A stretch of 6,653 bases of DNA from Candidatus Woesebacteria bacterium (GTDB taxonomy: Bacteria > Patescibacteriota > Microgenomatia > UBA8517): positions 1 through 6,653 of the forward strand of contig DAHVYL010000037.1 in assembly GCA_027327685.1 (NCBI GenBank), written 5' to 3'. Shown here one piece after another: positions 5,646 through 6,653 of this stretch (position 1 is its first letter; every line of letters starts with the position of its first letter). The translations under genes were made by a program, and so were the position numbers. The notes beneath the pieces are model-generated. The model was not told the origin of the DNA, did no database searches, and worked only from the letters and a program-made list of their open reading frames with translations.

Positions 5646-6653
5646 TTAGAGCTTCTACCAACCTATCAAGACGGATTGATCTGGAACCCTTCACAAAAAG
5701 AGCCGTACCCTCACCCAAGATGGGTTTGATTATTTCCAAGGCCTCAATATAATCCCTTACCAAAAAACAATTTTCACTCCCCACTTTTAAAGACGCTTCC
5801 TCAACAATAAACCTGGCGGCATCCCCCACTCCTACAATATAGGAAAAACCCGCATTACCGGCTTTTTTGCCAAGTTCCCTATGAGCCTCTTCTTCAAACT
5901 TCCCCAGTTCAAGCATGTCCCCTATTACGGCTACTTTTATTTTTCCTTTGGCAACTGCCCCAAAAGTATCCAGGGATTCATTGGCAGCCTTGGGATTGCT
6001 ATTGTAAGTATCGTCAAAAATTATCCCGTTAGATTTACTCTTTAGAATATTAAGACGGTGCTTAGGACATTTAAAAAGCTCTATTCCTTTGACAATATGC
6101 CCAACACTTACTCTGAGTGCGTTGGCGGCAGCCGCGGCAGCCAGTGCATTATAGACAAACTGCTTACCCATAACAGTCATATGAACACTTTCTGTATTCG
6201 AACCAATTCTCAGAGTAAAATCTGTACTCATGTCTTCATTCATTCTTATGTTTGATGCCGAGATGTTTGATTTTTCACCAAAATAAACAATTTTAGCTTG
6301 AGTATCTTTGCCTAAAGAACGAACTGTCTCGTCATCACCATTCAATATTGCCATGCCGCCTTTTCCTAAAATATTAATCATTTTTCCTTTTTCATGAGCC
6401 ACTCCTTCCTTGTTTTTTAGATATTCCGTATGGGTTACGGCTATATTGGTTACGATACCCAGGTCCGGCTTGGCCAGCCAAAGGTAATAATCCATCTCAT
6501 CCAGATATTCAACAGACATCTCAAGAATCAGAAACTTTGTGCCGGGCATTGTTTTTAAAATTGTGTTGGGAATGTTGTATACAGGATCTACCCCCTCTGC
6601 CGACCAGGTTACTCTCCCAACCCTACTCAAGATTGATGCTAAAATTTCGGTGG
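5635..6653 (-). CDS. murF: UDP-MurNAc-tripeptide:D-Ala-D-Ala ligase MurF (5' end outside window)
   Basis: MurF is the cytoplasmic ATP-dependent ligase that adds D-Ala-D-Ala to UDP-MurNAc-tripeptide, the last soluble step before MraY. The frame is open to the window edge, giving 338 residues; the visible part starts with TEILASILSRVG, which normally directly follows the GKTTT P-loop, so the N-terminal substrate domain and P-loop lie outside. Numbered within this fragment: TNIAVTHTEYL (68-78) with the Mur-ligase His, the HEKGKM segment (86-91) with the Lys usually carbamylated, NGDDE (104-108), FDDTYNSNP (212-220), the MurF hallmark GDMLELG (244-250), and KGSRSIRLDRLVE (321-333). The DDTYNSNP and GDMLELG motifs separate MurF from MurE and MurC. 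The expected GxHN element before NALAAAA reads GKQF. An internal TTG at 6630 is not the real start. Ends 30 nt before mraY. Confidence 0.95.
   Translation of the reverse strand, partial: TEILASILSRVGRVTWSAEGVDPVYNIPNTILKTMPGTKFLILEMSVEYLDEMDYYLWLAKPDLGIVTNIAVTHTEYLKNKEGVAHEKGKMINILGKGGMAILNGDDETVRSLGKDTQAKIVYFGEKSNISASNIRMNEDMSTDFTLRIGSNTESVHMTVMGKQFVYNALAAAAAANALRVSVGHIVKGIELFKCPKHRLNILKSKSNGIIFDDTYNSNPKAANESLDTFGAVAKGKIKVAVIGDMLELGKFEEEAHRELGKKAGNAGFSYIVGVGDAARFIVEEASLKVGSENCFLVRDYIEALEIIKPILGEGTALFVKGSRSIRLDRLVEALIAS

Overview
The window is a single minus-strand run of the bacterial division and cell wall (dcw) cluster. In transcription order, from the right end to the left, it reads murF (5' end outside the window), mraY, ftsW, murG, ftsQ, ftsA, ftsZ (3' end outside the window). 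All seven identities rest on family motifs readable in the translations. Genes are tightly packed: ftsW/murG overlap by 20 nt, murG/ftsQ by 4 nt (GTGA), and ftsQ/ftsA, mraY/ftsW and murF/mraY are separated by 5, 17 and 30 nt. The only longer gap is the 80 nt between ftsA and ftsZ. No RNA gene, transposase, CRISPR array or terminator was seen, and there is no gene-free stretch over 300 bases.

The source is most likely an uncultivated member of the Patescibacteria/CPR, probably near Microgenomatia. This is inferred from the compact cluster without murD, murC, murB or ddl at their usual places, the short FtsQ with a Cys-x6-Cys pair after its membrane anchor, the shortened MurG N-terminal loop (TGGHAATT) and the FtsZ N-terminus beginning [18 protein letters not shown]. 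Taxonomy from motifs alone is tentative.

Functionally, MurF completes the UDP-MurNAc-pentapeptide, MraY loads it on undecaprenyl phosphate (lipid I), MurG adds GlcNAc (lipid II) and FtsW polymerises lipid II at the septum. FtsQ, FtsA and FtsZ are the divisome link, membrane anchor and ring. Two sigma70-like candidate promoters are visible, one just upstream of mraY (TTGCCT-17-TATAAT) and one in the ftsA-ftsZ gap (TTGTGT-17-TACAAT). Shine-Dalgarno sequences are mostly absent.

The one real anomaly is at the left edge. FtsZ is textbook up to Glu77 (ending GLGVGGNPE), after which FtsZ similarity stops abruptly. The remaining 31 in-frame codons (positions 1-93) are AT-rich (23% GC in 1-100 against 42-43% in 101-300) and lack the helix and the approach to the GGGTGTG tubulin signature expected there; neither other frame restores it. 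An intervening sequence (intron or intein-like), a lineage-specific insertion, or an assembly join are all possible, and the window ends before this can be settled.
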